From the NCBI RefSeq assembly GCF_000482465.1, contig NZ_KI519422.1:186001-250000 (forward strand): DNA of 64,000 bases, in the 5' to 3' direction. Origin of the DNA: Runella limosa DSM 17973. Lineage in GTDB: Bacteria; Bacteroidota; Bacteroidia; Cytophagales; Spirosomataceae. Shown in pieces: positions 42,663 through 52,128 of the stretch. Position 1 is the stretch's first letter; every line of letters starts with the position of its first letter. Under the pieces are notes generated by a model that was not told where the DNA came from, did not search any database, and worked only from the letters and a program-made list of their open reading frames with translations. The position numbers and the translations under genes were made by a program.

Positions 42663-43346
42663 TTACCAATACTTGAAAATTGTCGTGATAATCTTGTAAC
42701 CTGCTAATACAACGCCCTTTACCGTACCCGATATTTTAGAAAAGCCAATACGCTTTCGGTAGTTAACCGCTACTTCTGTTGATTTGAGGTGCTGTTTCGC
42801 CGCTTTTAGTTGCATTTCGACCGTCCAGCCGTAGGTTTTGTCTTGCATGTCAAGCGCCAAAAGCTTATCCCATTTAATAGCCCGAAAGGGGCCTAAATCA
42901 GTGTATTGAACGCCGTATAAAAGACGTAACAGAAATGTAGCGAGCCAATTGCCAAACACTTGTTGCGGAGTCATGGAACCACGTTCACGTTTACCTAAAG
43001 ACCGTGAACCAATGACCATGTCATAATTTTGTTCCAAAATCGGTCGCACTAAATCAGGAAGTTCATCGGGATAATCGGAGTGATCACCGTCCAAAAAGAC
43101 AATGATATCGGGTGGCGTTGCCAATAATTTTACGTAGTCCATTCCGCGTAAACAAGCCCGACCGTAGGCAGGTAGCGCTTCGTGAACAACAGTCGCTCCT
43201 GCTTCTTGGGCACGAATGGCTGTCTGGTCTGTAGAGCGGTTATCGACAACGACAACCTCACGTACCCAATTGCGAGGTATTTCGGAGATTACTTGCCCAA
43301 TGGCAGCTTCTTCGTTGTAAGCCGGAATAATGACAATAATGTTCAA
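42663..43346 (-). CDS. Family 2 glycosyltransferase (polyprenyl-phosphate sugar transferase-like)
   Basis: A 227-residue GT-A protein: NIIVIIPAYNEEAAIGQVI, VVDNRSTDQT, donor-binding VFLDGDHSDY (DxD-like), and a C-terminal AVNYRKRIGFSKISGT. It has no membrane segment. The start codon is a TTG at 43346: no in-frame ATG lies upstream, the protein motif starts at once, and a -7 element lies 29 bp upstream. It probably transfers a sugar to a lipid carrier (DPM1-like), but the acceptor is unknown. Confidence 0.88.
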   Translation of the reverse strand: MNIIVIIPAYNEEAAIGQVISEIPRNWVREVVVVDNRSTDQTAIRAQEAGATVVHEALPAYGRACLRGMDYVKLLATPPDIIVFLDGDHSDYPDELPDLVRPILEQNYDMVIGSRSLGKRERGSMTPQQVFGNWLATFLLRLLYGVQYTDLGPFRAIKWDKLLALDMQDKTYGWTVEMQLKAAKQHLKSTEVAVNYRKRIGFSKISGTVKGVVLAGYKIITTIFKYW

Positions 43347-43370
43347 AAGATTACAATTTGCAGTGAGGAG

Positions 43371-43407
43371 TTTGCAAAGATAGGGAAACTTTACGGCGAT
43401 ATGTTTG
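43371..43407. promoter_or_regulatory. Overlapping divergent promoters for the GT2 and bshC genes
   Basis: Minus strand: TATCTTTG (43375-43382) for the GT2 gene. Plus strand: TTTG (43371-43374), 25-bp spacer, TATGTTTG (43400-43407) for bshC. Both -7 elements are exact TAnnTTTG matches. The minus -7 lies within the plus-strand spacer, so RNA polymerase cannot occupy both at once. Confidence 0.55.
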
Positions 43408-43447
43408 GTTTAGGGAGATAGACTCAAGGCGCTATTTTTCTCAACTC

Positions 43448-45004
43448 ATGCATTGTCAACCCTTACCACTTGCATCCACAGGGGCGTTTCCCCCACTTTT
43501 TTTAGATTACATTTCCCAAAAAGACCAGTTGCAGCCATTCTACGGTTTATTCCCTGTTCTTGAAAACTTTGAAAAACAACTCCAGCAAAAGTCCGCGTTT
43601 AGCCCGCAGCACCGCCAAGTACTGGTGCAATCGCTTGAACGTCAGTATGCTCACTTGAGTCAGAAGCCCGACTTTTCGAGTTTATTGAACGAAAATACAT
43701 TTACCGTCACAACGGGACATCAGCTCAATATTTTTACTGGGCCGTTGTACGTCATCTATAAGATTGTAACGACCATCAATTTGGCGCGTCAGCTCAAAGC
43801 GGCTTATCCCAATTATGATTTTGTGCCAGTGTATTGGATGGCAACCGAAGACCACGACTTCGACGAAATCAGTTATTTTAATCTTTTTGGTAAAAAATAT
43901 ACGTGGCAAACCCAGCAAAAAGGAGCCGTTGGGCGCATGAATCCGAGAGAGTTGGGCGAAGCGTTGAAAATTTTACCTGAGCGACTGCCTATTTTTGAAA
44001 AAGCCTACTTGCGCCATGACAATCTTGCGGATGCTGTGCGTTGTTACATGAACGATTTGTTTGGCAAAGATGGCTTGGTGTGTGTGGATGGCGATGATGC
44101 GGCGTTAAAACGTTTGTTTTTGCCCGTTATCGAAGACGAACTCAAAAATTCAAAAGCGTTTGATTTGGTAAAAAGTACCACTGAAGCCATCGAAAGCCTT
44201 GGATACCACACCCAGATTAGCCCGCGTGAAATCAACTTCTTCTATTTGGCGGATGGCCTGCGCGAGCGGATTGTGAAAGAAGGCGACGAATACAAAGCGC
44301 TCAATTCGGATATTTCATTCTCCGAAACGGAGATTTTGGCTTTGGCCAATGAGCACCCTGAGCAATTTAGCCCCAACGTTGTACTGCGACCGTTGTACCA
44401 AGAAATCATTTTACCCAACTTAGCCTACATTGGTGGTCCTTCGGAAGTGCCGTACTGGATGCAGTTGAAGGGGGTTTTTGACCATTATCAAGTGCCATTT
44501 CCGTTGTTATTGCCGCGTAATTTTGCCCTGTATGTGAATGCAGCAAGCCAAAAACGTGCTGAAAAACTTGGGGTGACGGTCGAAAATCTGTTTTGGGACG
44601 ATGTACGTTTGCGTAAGTCTTTTGTAGAAAAAACATCGACGGTTTCGCTGGAATTGGCGCAGGAAAAGAAGGCGATAGAGGACGTTTTCAACGACATTTT
44701 GCACAAAGCTTTGGCCATTGATAAAACCCTTGAAGGAGCGGTTAATGCCGAAAAAGTGAAAATGCTGAATACGCTCGAAAATTTAGAAAAGCGTCTTCAA
44801 AAAGCCGAAGAGCGCAATCACGAAACGGAAGTAAATCAGTTATTGGGCTTAAAAGCGAAACTTTTCCCGAGCGGAGGGTTGCAAGAGCGCAGCGAAAACT
44901 TCCTTAATTTTTATCTCAACGATAGCACATTTATTGAGAAACTATTGGCGCATTTTAATCCCCTTGATTTTTGTTTTAATATTTTGACCGAAGAAGGAGA
45001 GTAA
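43448..45004 (+). CDS. bshC: Bacillithiol biosynthesis enzyme BshC
   Basis: A 518-residue BshC: start CQPLPLASTGAFPPLFLDY, core TVTTGHQLNIFTGPLYVIYKI, VPVYWMATEDHDFDEI, RPLYQEIILPNLAYIGGPSE, and a C-terminal coiled-coil (about 400-470). It is the proposed cysteine-adding last step in making bacillithiol, the low-molecular-weight thiol of many Bacteroidetes and Firmicutes. bshA and bshB are not in this window. Divergent from the GT2 gene. Confidence 0.95.
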   Translation: MHCQPLPLASTGAFPPLFLDYISQKDQLQPFYGLFPVLENFEKQLQQKSAFSPQHRQVLVQSLERQYAHLSQKPDFSSLLNENTFTVTTGHQLNIFTGPLYVIYKIVTTINLARQLKAAYPNYDFVPVYWMATEDHDFDEISYFNLFGKKYTWQTQQKGAVGRMNPRELGEALKILPERLPIFEKAYLRHDNLADAVRCYMNDLFGKDGLVCVDGDDAALKRLFLPVIEDELKNSKAFDLVKSTTEAIESLGYHTQISPREINFFYLADGLRERIVKEGDEYKALNSDISFSETEILALANEHPEQFSPNVVLRPLYQEIILPNLAYIGGPSEVPYWMQLKGVFDHYQVPFPLLLPRNFALYVNAASQKRAEKLGVTVENLFWDDVRLRKSFVEKTSTVSLELAQEKKAIEDVFNDILHKALAIDKTLEGAVNAEKVKMLNTLENLEKRLQKAEERNHETEVNQLLGLKAKLFPSGGLQERSENFLNFYLNDSTFIEKLLAHFNPLDFCFNILTEEGE

Positions 45005-45131
45005 GAGTTAGGACTCAACTACTTAATAGTAAGGGCTCTATAGAAAAGTGTGTTTTTAGTGATAGTAGGGTTCAAGTACCGATTTGTTTTGTCAAAGTAC
45101 TCAATACTTTAGAGATAAAAATGTACACGCC

Positions 45132-46559
45132 ATGAAAAACTATCGATTAAATAAGCTTTATAAACTATGGAGACTTACTACTTTAGGTTTAATAATAGTT
45201 GTTTCTTGTTCAGAAGGAGATAGGCCGACTCCCATAAGTTCTGTTATTCCCAGTGGAGATTTACCCAATATAAAACCCAAAGGGAATGAAAATTATCTAA
45301 AGGAAAACTCTGATTATATCTACAACCAAGAGAAAGTAAAGACATTTGAGCTACTTATTAGAGACAAAGATTTAGAAAAGCTCAACTTCGACCCTGTCAA
45401 TCAAGATTATGTAGAAGGGGCTTTGATATTTGAGGGGGATACAATTAGCCCAATTGGTGTACGTTACAAAGGTTCGATTGGGGCTTTTGCTGGTTGTTTA
45501 TCAAACCGTGATTGGACGAAACCTTCGGGTCAAAAAGTTTGTGAAAAACTCAGTTTGCAAATAAAAATTAACTGGAAAGGTCGCAAAGAACGTTTTTTTG
45601 ACCTAAATAAACTTCAATTTCATTCGCAGAACTACGACAAATCCCAGCTTCGTGAACGCCTAGCTTATTGGCTCTTTGCCGAAATGGGTGTTCCTTCTCC
45701 GCGTTCAGTTCATGCTAGGTTACTTATCAATAAAAAATATTCAGGTTTATATGGCCTTACGGAAGAGATAGATAACCGTTTTGCAGAATATTTTTACAAA
45801 GAAGGCAAAGGTAATATCTACAAGGAAGTTTGGCCAGTAAAAGCCAATGGAGAAGTGGAATCGGATGATGCTTTTATCAATGCTTTAAAAACGAATGAAG
45901 AAGAGAAAGACATTAACTTAATCAGAGAATTTGGGCAAGCGATTGCGGCTTCTAACGCGTCAAATAACAAAGATGTGGTGAAGAAGTATATGAAAGTCAA
46001 TGAGTTAGTGTCGTATATTGTGGTTGACAGAGCAATTAGGCATGATGATGGCCCGTTTCATTGGTATTGTACGAACGAAACGGTAAACTCTTGTACAAAT
46101 CACAATTACTACTGGTTTGAAGATAAAAAAAACAGAAAAATGCACCTCATTCCATGGGATATGGATGGCACTTTTGAACACATAATTAGGAATGCAAACG
46201 AAAATACGCCTTTGGCAGATAAATGGGGCGAAACATCGAATAACTGTTTGCCTTTTGCCAAAGGAAGTGGTAATTTAAAACATCGTTCGGCTGCTTGTGA
46301 AAAGCTAACGGCAGCATGGGTTAATTTTGACCAAGAATATAATACTACCAAAAGTTATTTTCAAAATAACTTCGTTGCAAACGATAAAATAATTTCCCAG
46401 TTAGACAAGTGGGCAAAACAAATTGAGCCTTATATTATTGAGGCAGATAATATTCATAATAAAGATATTATGAACGTGGCGAATAAAAGAACAACCACAC
46501 TTCTTATTTGGCAAAATGCAACAAATACTTTGAGAAGTCAAGTCAAAGCTATTCAGTGA
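45132..46559 (+). CDS. CotH-kinase family lipoprotein
   Basis: A 475-residue protein; ATG at 45132 chosen over an upstream in-frame TTG because it starts a lipoprotein signal (GLIIVVSC, Cys about 26). CotH-kinase domain features: VRYKGSIGAFAGC, LQIKINWKGRKERFFDLNKLQFHS, ARLLINKKYSGLYGLTEEID, HDDGPFHWYC and LIPWDMDGTFEH. CotH proteins are atypical protein kinases of spore coats in Bacillus; bacterial surface versions are of unknown role. The gene looks more AT-rich than its neighbours, which hints at separate acquisition. Confidence 0.9.
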   Translation: MKNYRLNKLYKLWRLTTLGLIIVVSCSEGDRPTPISSVIPSGDLPNIKPKGNENYLKENSDYIYNQEKVKTFELLIRDKDLEKLNFDPVNQDYVEGALIFEGDTISPIGVRYKGSIGAFAGCLSNRDWTKPSGQKVCEKLSLQIKINWKGRKERFFDLNKLQFHSQNYDKSQLRERLAYWLFAEMGVPSPRSVHARLLINKKYSGLYGLTEEIDNRFAEYFYKEGKGNIYKEVWPVKANGEVESDDAFINALKTNEEEKDINLIREFGQAIAASNASNNKDVVKKYMKVNELVSYIVVDRAIRHDDGPFHWYCTNETVNSCTNHNYYWFEDKKNRKMHLIPWDMDGTFEHIIRNANENTPLADKWGETSNNCLPFAKGSGNLKHRSAACEKLTAAWVNFDQEYNTTKSYFQNNFVANDKIISQLDKWAKQIEPYIIEADNIHNKDIMNVANKRTTTLLIWQNATNTLRSQVKAIQ

Positions 46560-46629
46560 AATCTAGAAGGCAAACTGCCATATAAATAATTCGGCAACTT
46601 ATTCCTCCATTTCTTAACCTCTCTTTTTG

Positions 46630-48987
46630 ATGATGATACGTTTTTTTGCGTTGTGGGTGATGAACTGCATCTTCGTTTCGGTCGTAAGCGCTCAAGTGAC
46701 GTACTATGTTGCGCCTAACGGACAAGATACCTATGCGGGTACGCTGCAAAGACCCTTCAAAAATGTATCTAAAGCCATCGCTTTGGCGCAACAAGCCAAA
46801 GGAGCAAAAGTGAAAATATATTTGCGCGAAGGGGTTTATTATTTGTCCGCTCCTCTTGTGTTGAACGCGGATGAAGTGAAGGCAGCATCGGTAGAAATCG
46901 GCGCGTATGCCCACGAAAAAGTGACTATTAGCGGGGGAGAGGCCGTACAGCTGGCATGGAAACCGTTTAAAAATGGTATTTATCAGGCTCAGGTAAACGG
47001 CAGTGGTGCCTTCGAACAACTTTTTATCAACGGCCAATTACAGCATTTGGCACGTTTTCCCAACTATGACTCCACCGCTCGGGTATTTCATGGCACATCG
47101 GCCGAGGCAACAGCCCCCGAACGCGTACGGACGTGGAGCCAACCCGCAGGCGGCTACGTACACGCTCTTCACTCGGGCGAATGGGGCGGATTTCATTATC
47201 TAATTACGGGTAAAAATCAAAACGGGGAGTTAGCGTTGGAGGGTGGTTGGCAAAACAACCGTCCTTCGTCAATGCACAAACAGCACCGTTTTGTAGAAAA
47301 TATCTGGGAAGAATTGGATGCTCCCCACGAATGGTATTTTGATAAAAAGACCCGTACGTTGTACTTTATTCCCCCGCCAAACATAGACCTCGCTAAAGCA
47401 CGGGTGGAAACCTCGGGACTATACACCCTAGTAGAATTGCGCGGCACTCCCGAAAAACCGTTGCGTAATGTTCATTTCAAAAACCTGCATTTTACCCATA
47501 CTGAACGTAGTTTTATGGAAACCAAAGAGCCGTTGGTGCGCAGCGATTGGACGTTTTTTCGGGGCGGAGCCGTGCTGTTGGAGGGGGCTGAAAACTGTAC
47601 CATTACCGACTGTGAATTTGCCGATTTGGGAGGGAATGCCGTCGTAATGAGCAAATATAATAGAAATAATACCGTCAAAGGGTGCTATATTCATCATATT
47701 GGAGCGAGTGCTGTGGCGTTTGTGGGTGATCCCAATGCGGTACGTTCGCCTTCGTTTCGGTATGAGTGGTCGATTCCCTACGAAAAACTGGATAAAACTC
47801 CTGGGCCTCAAACCAACAATTACCCGCAAGTGTGTTTGGTTGCTGACAATTTGATTCATGACGTGGGACAAATCGAAAAACAAGCGACGGGGGTTCAAAT
47901 CGAGATGTCGGCGAAGATTACCGTGCGTCACAATAGCATTTACAATACGCCAAGGGCAGGAATAAACATCGGCGATGGGGCGTGGGGCGGACACGTGCTG
48001 GAGTACAACGATGTGTTTAACACCGTCTTAGAAACGGGCGACCACGGCGCTTTTAACTCTTGGGGACGCGACCGTTTTTGGTACGCTAACCGACGCTACA
48101 TGGATAGCCTGACGGCGGTGCATCCTGAACTGATTCTGCTCGACGCGCAGCAAACGACGATTATTCGTAATAACCGCTTTCGCTGCGATCACGGCTGGGA
48201 CATTGACCTCGACGATGGCTCGTCCAACTACCATATTTACAACAACGTTTGCCTCAATGGCGGTCTCAAGCTTCGGGAAGGATTTTACCGAACGGTTGAG
48301 AACAATATCATGGTCAACAACTCATTTCACCCGCACGTTTGGTTTAAAAATAGCCACGATGTATTTCGGCACAATATTATAATGAAAAAGTATTTTCCCA
48401 TTCAAATCAACGATTGGGGGAAGGAGATTGACCAAAATTTATTCCCTGATGCAGCGGCCTTGGCGTTGGCACAAAAGAACGGTACCGACTCCCGAAGTAA
48501 AGCAGGAAACCCTCTTTTCGTGAATGCTTCGGAGGGAAATTATACGGTCAAAAACGCTTCGCTGGCGCTGACACTCGGTTTTAAAAACTTCCCGATGCAG
48601 TCGTTTGGCGTGCAGAAAATAGCCCTAAAAAAACGAGCTTTACAGCCTGAGTTGCCAACACTCGTAACCAATGAATCGGTGGAAGGAAAGACCGTTGTGA
48701 TTACTTGGTTAGGCAGTACGCTCAAAAACGTAGAAGGCTTAGGCGAACGCTCCGCCTACGGACTTCCCGACGAAACAGGTGTGATTATAACGAGCGTCGC
48801 GGTCAATAGCTTATTGTCGAAAGCAGGTTTACAGCCCAAAGACGTCATCCGAGTGGCTAACAACAAGCCTGTCAAAACCATTCGCGATTTGCTAGAAATC
48901 TACCAAGAAGTCAACTGGCAGGGACACATGGACGTAGAGGCGTTGCGCAATCAGCAGTGGGTGAAACGAGTAGTGATGCTAAAATGA
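46630..48987 (+). CDS. Secreted right-handed beta-helix protein with C-terminal PDZ domain
   Basis: About 785 residues. A signal peptide ends near VVSAQ. The N-terminus YYVAPNGQDTYAGTLQRPFKNVSKAI is typical of parallel beta-helix polysaccharide-active proteins, followed by many helix-coil repeats (FKNLHFTHTERSF, ITDCEFADLGGNAVV, HNSIYNTPRAGINIG, NNRFRCDHGWDIDLDDGSSNYHIYNN). The last ~90 residues form a PDZ domain (GVIITSVAVNSLLSKAGLQPKDVIRVANN). The beta-helix plus PDZ fusion occurs in Bacteroidetes but its role is unknown. The start is uncertain between ATGs at 46630 and 46633. Confidence 0.88.
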   Translation: MMIRFFALWVMNCIFVSVVSAQVTYYVAPNGQDTYAGTLQRPFKNVSKAIALAQQAKGAKVKIYLREGVYYLSAPLVLNADEVKAASVEIGAYAHEKVTISGGEAVQLAWKPFKNGIYQAQVNGSGAFEQLFINGQLQHLARFPNYDSTARVFHGTSAEATAPERVRTWSQPAGGYVHALHSGEWGGFHYLITGKNQNGELALEGGWQNNRPSSMHKQHRFVENIWEELDAPHEWYFDKKTRTLYFIPPPNIDLAKARVETSGLYTLVELRGTPEKPLRNVHFKNLHFTHTERSFMETKEPLVRSDWTFFRGGAVLLEGAENCTITDCEFADLGGNAVVMSKYNRNNTVKGCYIHHIGASAVAFVGDPNAVRSPSFRYEWSIPYEKLDKTPGPQTNNYPQVCLVADNLIHDVGQIEKQATGVQIEMSAKITVRHNSIYNTPRAGINIGDGAWGGHVLEYNDVFNTVLETGDHGAFNSWGRDRFWYANRRYMDSLTAVHPELILLDAQQTTIIRNNRFRCDHGWDIDLDDGSSNYHIYNNVCLNGGLKLREGFYRTVENNIMVNNSFHPHVWFKNSHDVFRHNIIMKKYFPIQINDWGKEIDQNLFPDAAALALAQKNGTDSRSKAGNPLFVNASEGNYTVKNASLALTLGFKNFPMQSFGVQKIALKKRALQPELPTLVTNESVEGKTVVITWLGSTLKNVEGLGERSAYGLPDETGVIITSVAVNSLLSKAGLQPKDVIRVANNKPVKTIRDLLEIYQEVNWQGHMDVEALRNQQWVKRVVMLK

Positions 48988-49011
48988 GGGCGATTGGATA
49001 GAAAAAGGGGG

Positions 49012-49854
49012 CTACAGCCCTACAAAATTAGAATTTAGCTGAAGGCGACGTTCAGGGTTAAGATTGCTTTCTTGAATCAGCATATTGGGCGTAACACCTG
49101 CAAACTGCTTAAAATCTTTGACCAAATGCTGATAGTCAGTGTAACCAGTCTCCACCGCAATGCTCAACCAGTCCAAGTCTTGACGGGCATCTTTGAGTGA
49201 GTAAGCTTGATAAAATCGACAGATACGGGCAAAGTATTTAGGAGTAACGCCTACTTGCCGTTCAAAACGCTTCTCAAACTGACGAAAACTTAGGCAGGCG
49301 TCACTGGCTGTTTGGGAGAGATTAAACCCTTGTGGGTTACTTAATATAATACCACCAATTTTGTCGATTGGCTCAAACCCAAATTTAACTCGGGAGACTT
49401 TCTTCGTAAAGTAGCGGTCAAGAATGCAGGGAAGCTCGTCATAAGAAGTTGCATGGGCCAGTTGGTCTTCTACATCATCAATTTCTCGCCCTAAAATCGC
49501 TTGTGCTTCAATATATTGGTGCAGGAGTTCGTACATCGGAATCCGAAGTAATTTATGAATGGCGCCAGGCTGAAATCGCACGTGGACCATCATGTATTCG
49601 GAAGGTAGGTGTAAATTTTGGCGAGTGGTAGGAAGCCCAAAAATGCAGGTCTTAGGGCGTACTGTAAATACTCCTGTCTCAACAGTCTCGGCGGTTTTGG
49701 TACCCCGAACCACAAAGGTCATTCCTTCTTCGGGATTTACGGGGTATGCCTTGCTGGGCGCAGGAATGTCTTTCCCAAATCGCATGTGTAGCACCAAATA
49801 CTCTTTAATGTATGGGCCGAGAATAAGCGAGGGTTGACAACGTTGGCAAATCAT
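49012..49854 (-). CDS. AraC-family transcriptional regulator, paralogue 1
   Basis: A 280-residue protein. The N-terminal DUF6597-like sensor domain (about 1-160; PYIKEYLVLHMRF, HKLLRIPMYELLHQYIEA) is followed by two HTH motifs of an AraC/XylS DNA-binding domain (about 170-265; ACLSFRQFEKRFERQVGVTPKYFARICRF and ETGYTDYQHLVKDFKQFAGVTPN). It is 17 bp downstream of the NTF2-like gene, so likely in one unit with it. Closely related to paralogue 2 at 51150. Confidence 0.93.
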   Translation of the reverse strand: MICQRCQPSLILGPYIKEYLVLHMRFGKDIPAPSKAYPVNPEEGMTFVVRGTKTAETVETGVFTVRPKTCIFGLPTTRQNLHLPSEYMMVHVRFQPGAIHKLLRIPMYELLHQYIEAQAILGREIDDVEDQLAHATSYDELPCILDRYFTKKVSRVKFGFEPIDKIGGIILSNPQGFNLSQTASDACLSFRQFEKRFERQVGVTPKYFARICRFYQAYSLKDARQDLDWLSIAVETGYTDYQHLVKDFKQFAGVTPNMLIQESNLNPERRLQLNSNFVGL

Positions 49855-49871
49855 GGCATTAAATTGTCAGT

Positions 49872-50318
49872 TTATTTGGGACTATAATAATGTTCAGAGA
49901 TACTGGTTATTTTCCATTCGTTACCCTTTTTTTCGAGCAATACTACTCGGTGGGCTTTTACTGTTTTTCCATCGGGGGCGGTGTAGGTGGTTTGGTAATT
50001 GGCACTGGCAAAATTTTCCGCCGATTTGATTTGAAAGTCGGCATTGCTCACACGCAATGGCATGGCGGGCGGGAAGGTGTTGTCGTTGGTAAAATCAGCT
50101 CCTGTACGAAAGGTATAGCTGCCGTCGGGTAAATTTACGCTTACAATGGTATGTTTTGTGTCTTTAGGATCAAACGACCAATGCTTTCGTACTTCGCTGG
50201 GTTGATGCGCTTTGAGCGCTTTTGCTTCGGCAAGTAGCGTGGCTTTAATCGCGTCGTCGTTGGTTTGAGCAAACAAACTGCCTGAGCCAATCAAAAGGGC
50301 AAATAATAAATTTTTCAT
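49872..50318 (-). CDS. Secreted NTF2/SnoaL-like protein, 148 aa
   Basis: ATG at 50318 starts a signal peptide (FALLIGSGSLFAQ). The mature part (AEAKALKAHQPSEVRKHWSFDP ... VVLLEKKGNEWKITSISEHYY) fits a small NTF2/SnoaL-like cone fold from pattern only. It lies just upstream of AraC paralogue 1 on the same strand; it could be a ligand-binding partner or simply share a promoter. Confidence 0.72.
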   Translation of the reverse strand: MKNLLFALLIGSGSLFAQTNDDAIKATLLAEAKALKAHQPSEVRKHWSFDPKDTKHTIVSVNLPDGSYTFRTGADFTNDNTFPPAMPLRVSNADFQIKSAENFASANYQTTYTAPDGKTVKAHRVVLLEKKGNEWKITSISEHYYSPK

Positions 50319-50399
50319 TTTTAACAGGTTGTTGGGTGAAACATTGCTGTACAAAAATGAAGGCTTAAAGCTGGTTTTTAGTGGTAAAAAATCGTTGAA

Positions 50400-51083
50400 C
50401 TACGACTTCCCAAAAAACAGTTGCCAAATTTGATTCAACAATTCCTGATTACCCAAAAACAAATAGGCGACAACAGCCAAATTAAACACATAATATCCCA
50501 AACCAATGAAGTAAGGCTTGAACGTTTTTCGCGTAAAAAACTCCACTATAAAAAACAACAACCACAAACCCAACTGTACCGCTAAACCATTGGCCAGCAA
50601 ACGAGCCACCGCAGGGTTGATAAAGGGTATGACCGTCATCACCATAAATCGGGCGTGGTAAGCGGGCTTTCGGCGAAAATAAATGGCTAAACCGTAGAAT
50701 ACCAAGAAAACGGGTACATCGAACAGGTTGGCCGTGAAAACAGGCAGGCTTTTTTCGCGGCTTTGTTCTTGGTTAATAATCAATAGTAATGATACAACCA
50801 TCAACGCCACCACTACATACGATGCTTTGCCCACCAGTTTATGCCAATGAATTTTTTTTTGCACAATCAAAATCGGTTGAACAATGAGCATTAGTAGCCA
50901 AATAATGAGCATCACCGCGTGAAAGTGTGTAACCCCAGTGATGGCAATAGGGACATTGCCAATGGGACTGATAACGCCTTGAAAGTCTGGAAATTCACCA
51001 AAGTAGCTTTGGAAGAAGCAGTAAATTACCAAAACAAAAAAGGCAACAAAAAAGAAAGGTAGAAAGCGGTAGGTTTTTTCCAT
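50400..51083 (-). CDS. Integral membrane protein, 227 aa (DUF2306-like)
   Basis: Six to seven predicted membrane segments, with conserved-looking HFHAVMLIIWLLMLIVQP and KIHWHKLVGKASY histidines between helices, as seen in DUF2306-type membrane proteins. Function unknown. It lies 66 bp downstream of AraC paralogue 2 on the same strand. Confidence 0.75.
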   Translation of the reverse strand: MEKTYRFLPFFFVAFFVLVIYCFFQSYFGEFPDFQGVISPIGNVPIAITGVTHFHAVMLIIWLLMLIVQPILIVQKKIHWHKLVGKASYVVVALMVVSLLLIINQEQSREKSLPVFTANLFDVPVFLVFYGLAIYFRRKPAYHARFMVMTVIPFINPAVARLLANGLAVQLGLWLLFFIVEFFTRKTFKPYFIGLGYYVFNLAVVAYLFLGNQELLNQIWQLFFGKS

Positions 51084-51149
51084 GATGAATGTTTTTTTCG
51101 AAACATACTGCCTTTTAAGCGTGTAGAGGTGGTAAAAAAACGACAGGAT

Positions 51150-51995
51150 TTAGCGCGTAGCCATTGTTTTGTTCACCAGTCCCAGTCTGCGTTCGGGAGA
51201 GTCCAGTTCTGCTTGAAGGATAAGATTGGGTGTAACGCCAGCAAATTGTTTGAAGTCCTTGACCAAATGTTGGTAATCGTTATACCCCGTTTGTAAAGCG
51301 ATACTGAGCCAATCGAGCGATGGGTTTTGTTGTTTGAACTCAAATGCTTTATCAAAACGACTAATGCGTGCCAAAAACTTTGGGCTAACGCCCATTCGTT
51401 CAATAAACTGCCGTTCCAGGTGTCGTGGACTCCAACACGCTTGGTTTGCCAGCCAATCTAACGAAAAACGATTAGGGTCTTTAATCAGTAACTGTCCAAT
51501 TTGAGCTACAGGACTCGCGTCAATTTTTCGTTTTTTTGCTTTTTGCCACAAGTATGCCTCTGCAATTGTAATGATGTCATGGTAAGAGGAAGCATTGGCC
51601 ATTTGCTCATTGACGGTTTTTATCTCATGTCCAATCACACTTTCGGTGTCGAGATATTGATCGGTAATGCAACGCAGTGGGACACCAAATAATTGGTACA
51701 TGGCGTCGGGCCAAAACACCACCTTGAGCATGATATAGTCGTTTGAAATGTGCAAGTTAAGCCTCGAAACTTGCTGACCTGACACGTAACAAGCTCCTCG
51801 TTGTACGACCTCGTCGGTGTGCTGATTGATACTCGTAAGCGGAGTTCGCGGGTTAAAAGTGAGGCATTGTTCGGGGCAAGGCGGGTATGGTTTCACAAAA
51901 GATACATTGCCCTGCTTTACTTTAAAATGCAGCAGTAAGTACTTTTTCACAAATGGGGCAAGGAAAGGCGACGGAGTAATGTGTTCAAAAACCAT
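51150..51995 (-). CDS. AraC-family transcriptional regulator, paralogue 2
   Basis: A 281-residue protein; ATG at 51995 chosen because a promoter at 52031-52059 predicts a transcript start near 52024, downstream of the alternative TTG at 52043. It shares the layout of paralogue 1: PFVKKYLLLHFK, PCPEQCLTFNPR, FGVPLRCITDQYLD, then HTH motifs ACWSPRHLERQFIERMGVSPKFLARISRF and QTGYNDYQHLVKDFKQFAGVTPN. The last 23 residues of the second HTH are nearly identical to paralogue 1. Confidence 0.93.
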   Translation of the reverse strand: MVFEHITPSPFLAPFVKKYLLLHFKVKQGNVSFVKPYPPCPEQCLTFNPRTPLTSINQHTDEVVQRGACYVSGQQVSRLNLHISNDYIMLKVVFWPDAMYQLFGVPLRCITDQYLDTESVIGHEIKTVNEQMANASSYHDIITIAEAYLWQKAKKRKIDASPVAQIGQLLIKDPNRFSLDWLANQACWSPRHLERQFIERMGVSPKFLARISRFDKAFEFKQQNPSLDWLSIALQTGYNDYQHLVKDFKQFAGVTPNLILQAELDSPERRLGLVNKTMATR

Positions 51996-52030
51996 TCTTT
52001 TCTTTGAAATAGATTGATAGTGAGCTAGTT

Positions 52031-52059
52031 CAAATGTAAACAATGAAGTTTTAAAACAA
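52031..52059 (-). promoter_or_regulatory. Predicted promoter of AraC paralogue 2
   Basis: On the minus strand TTG (52057-52059), 18-bp spacer, TACATTTG (52031-52038), exact TAnnTTTG. Leader about 29 nt to the ATG at 51995. Confidence 0.6.
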
Positions 52060-52128
52060 TATACCGTTAAATAATTTGCCTGAAGCTTGGAAACTGATGC
52101 TAAAAAATGGATTTTAAGCCTAAAGCTC

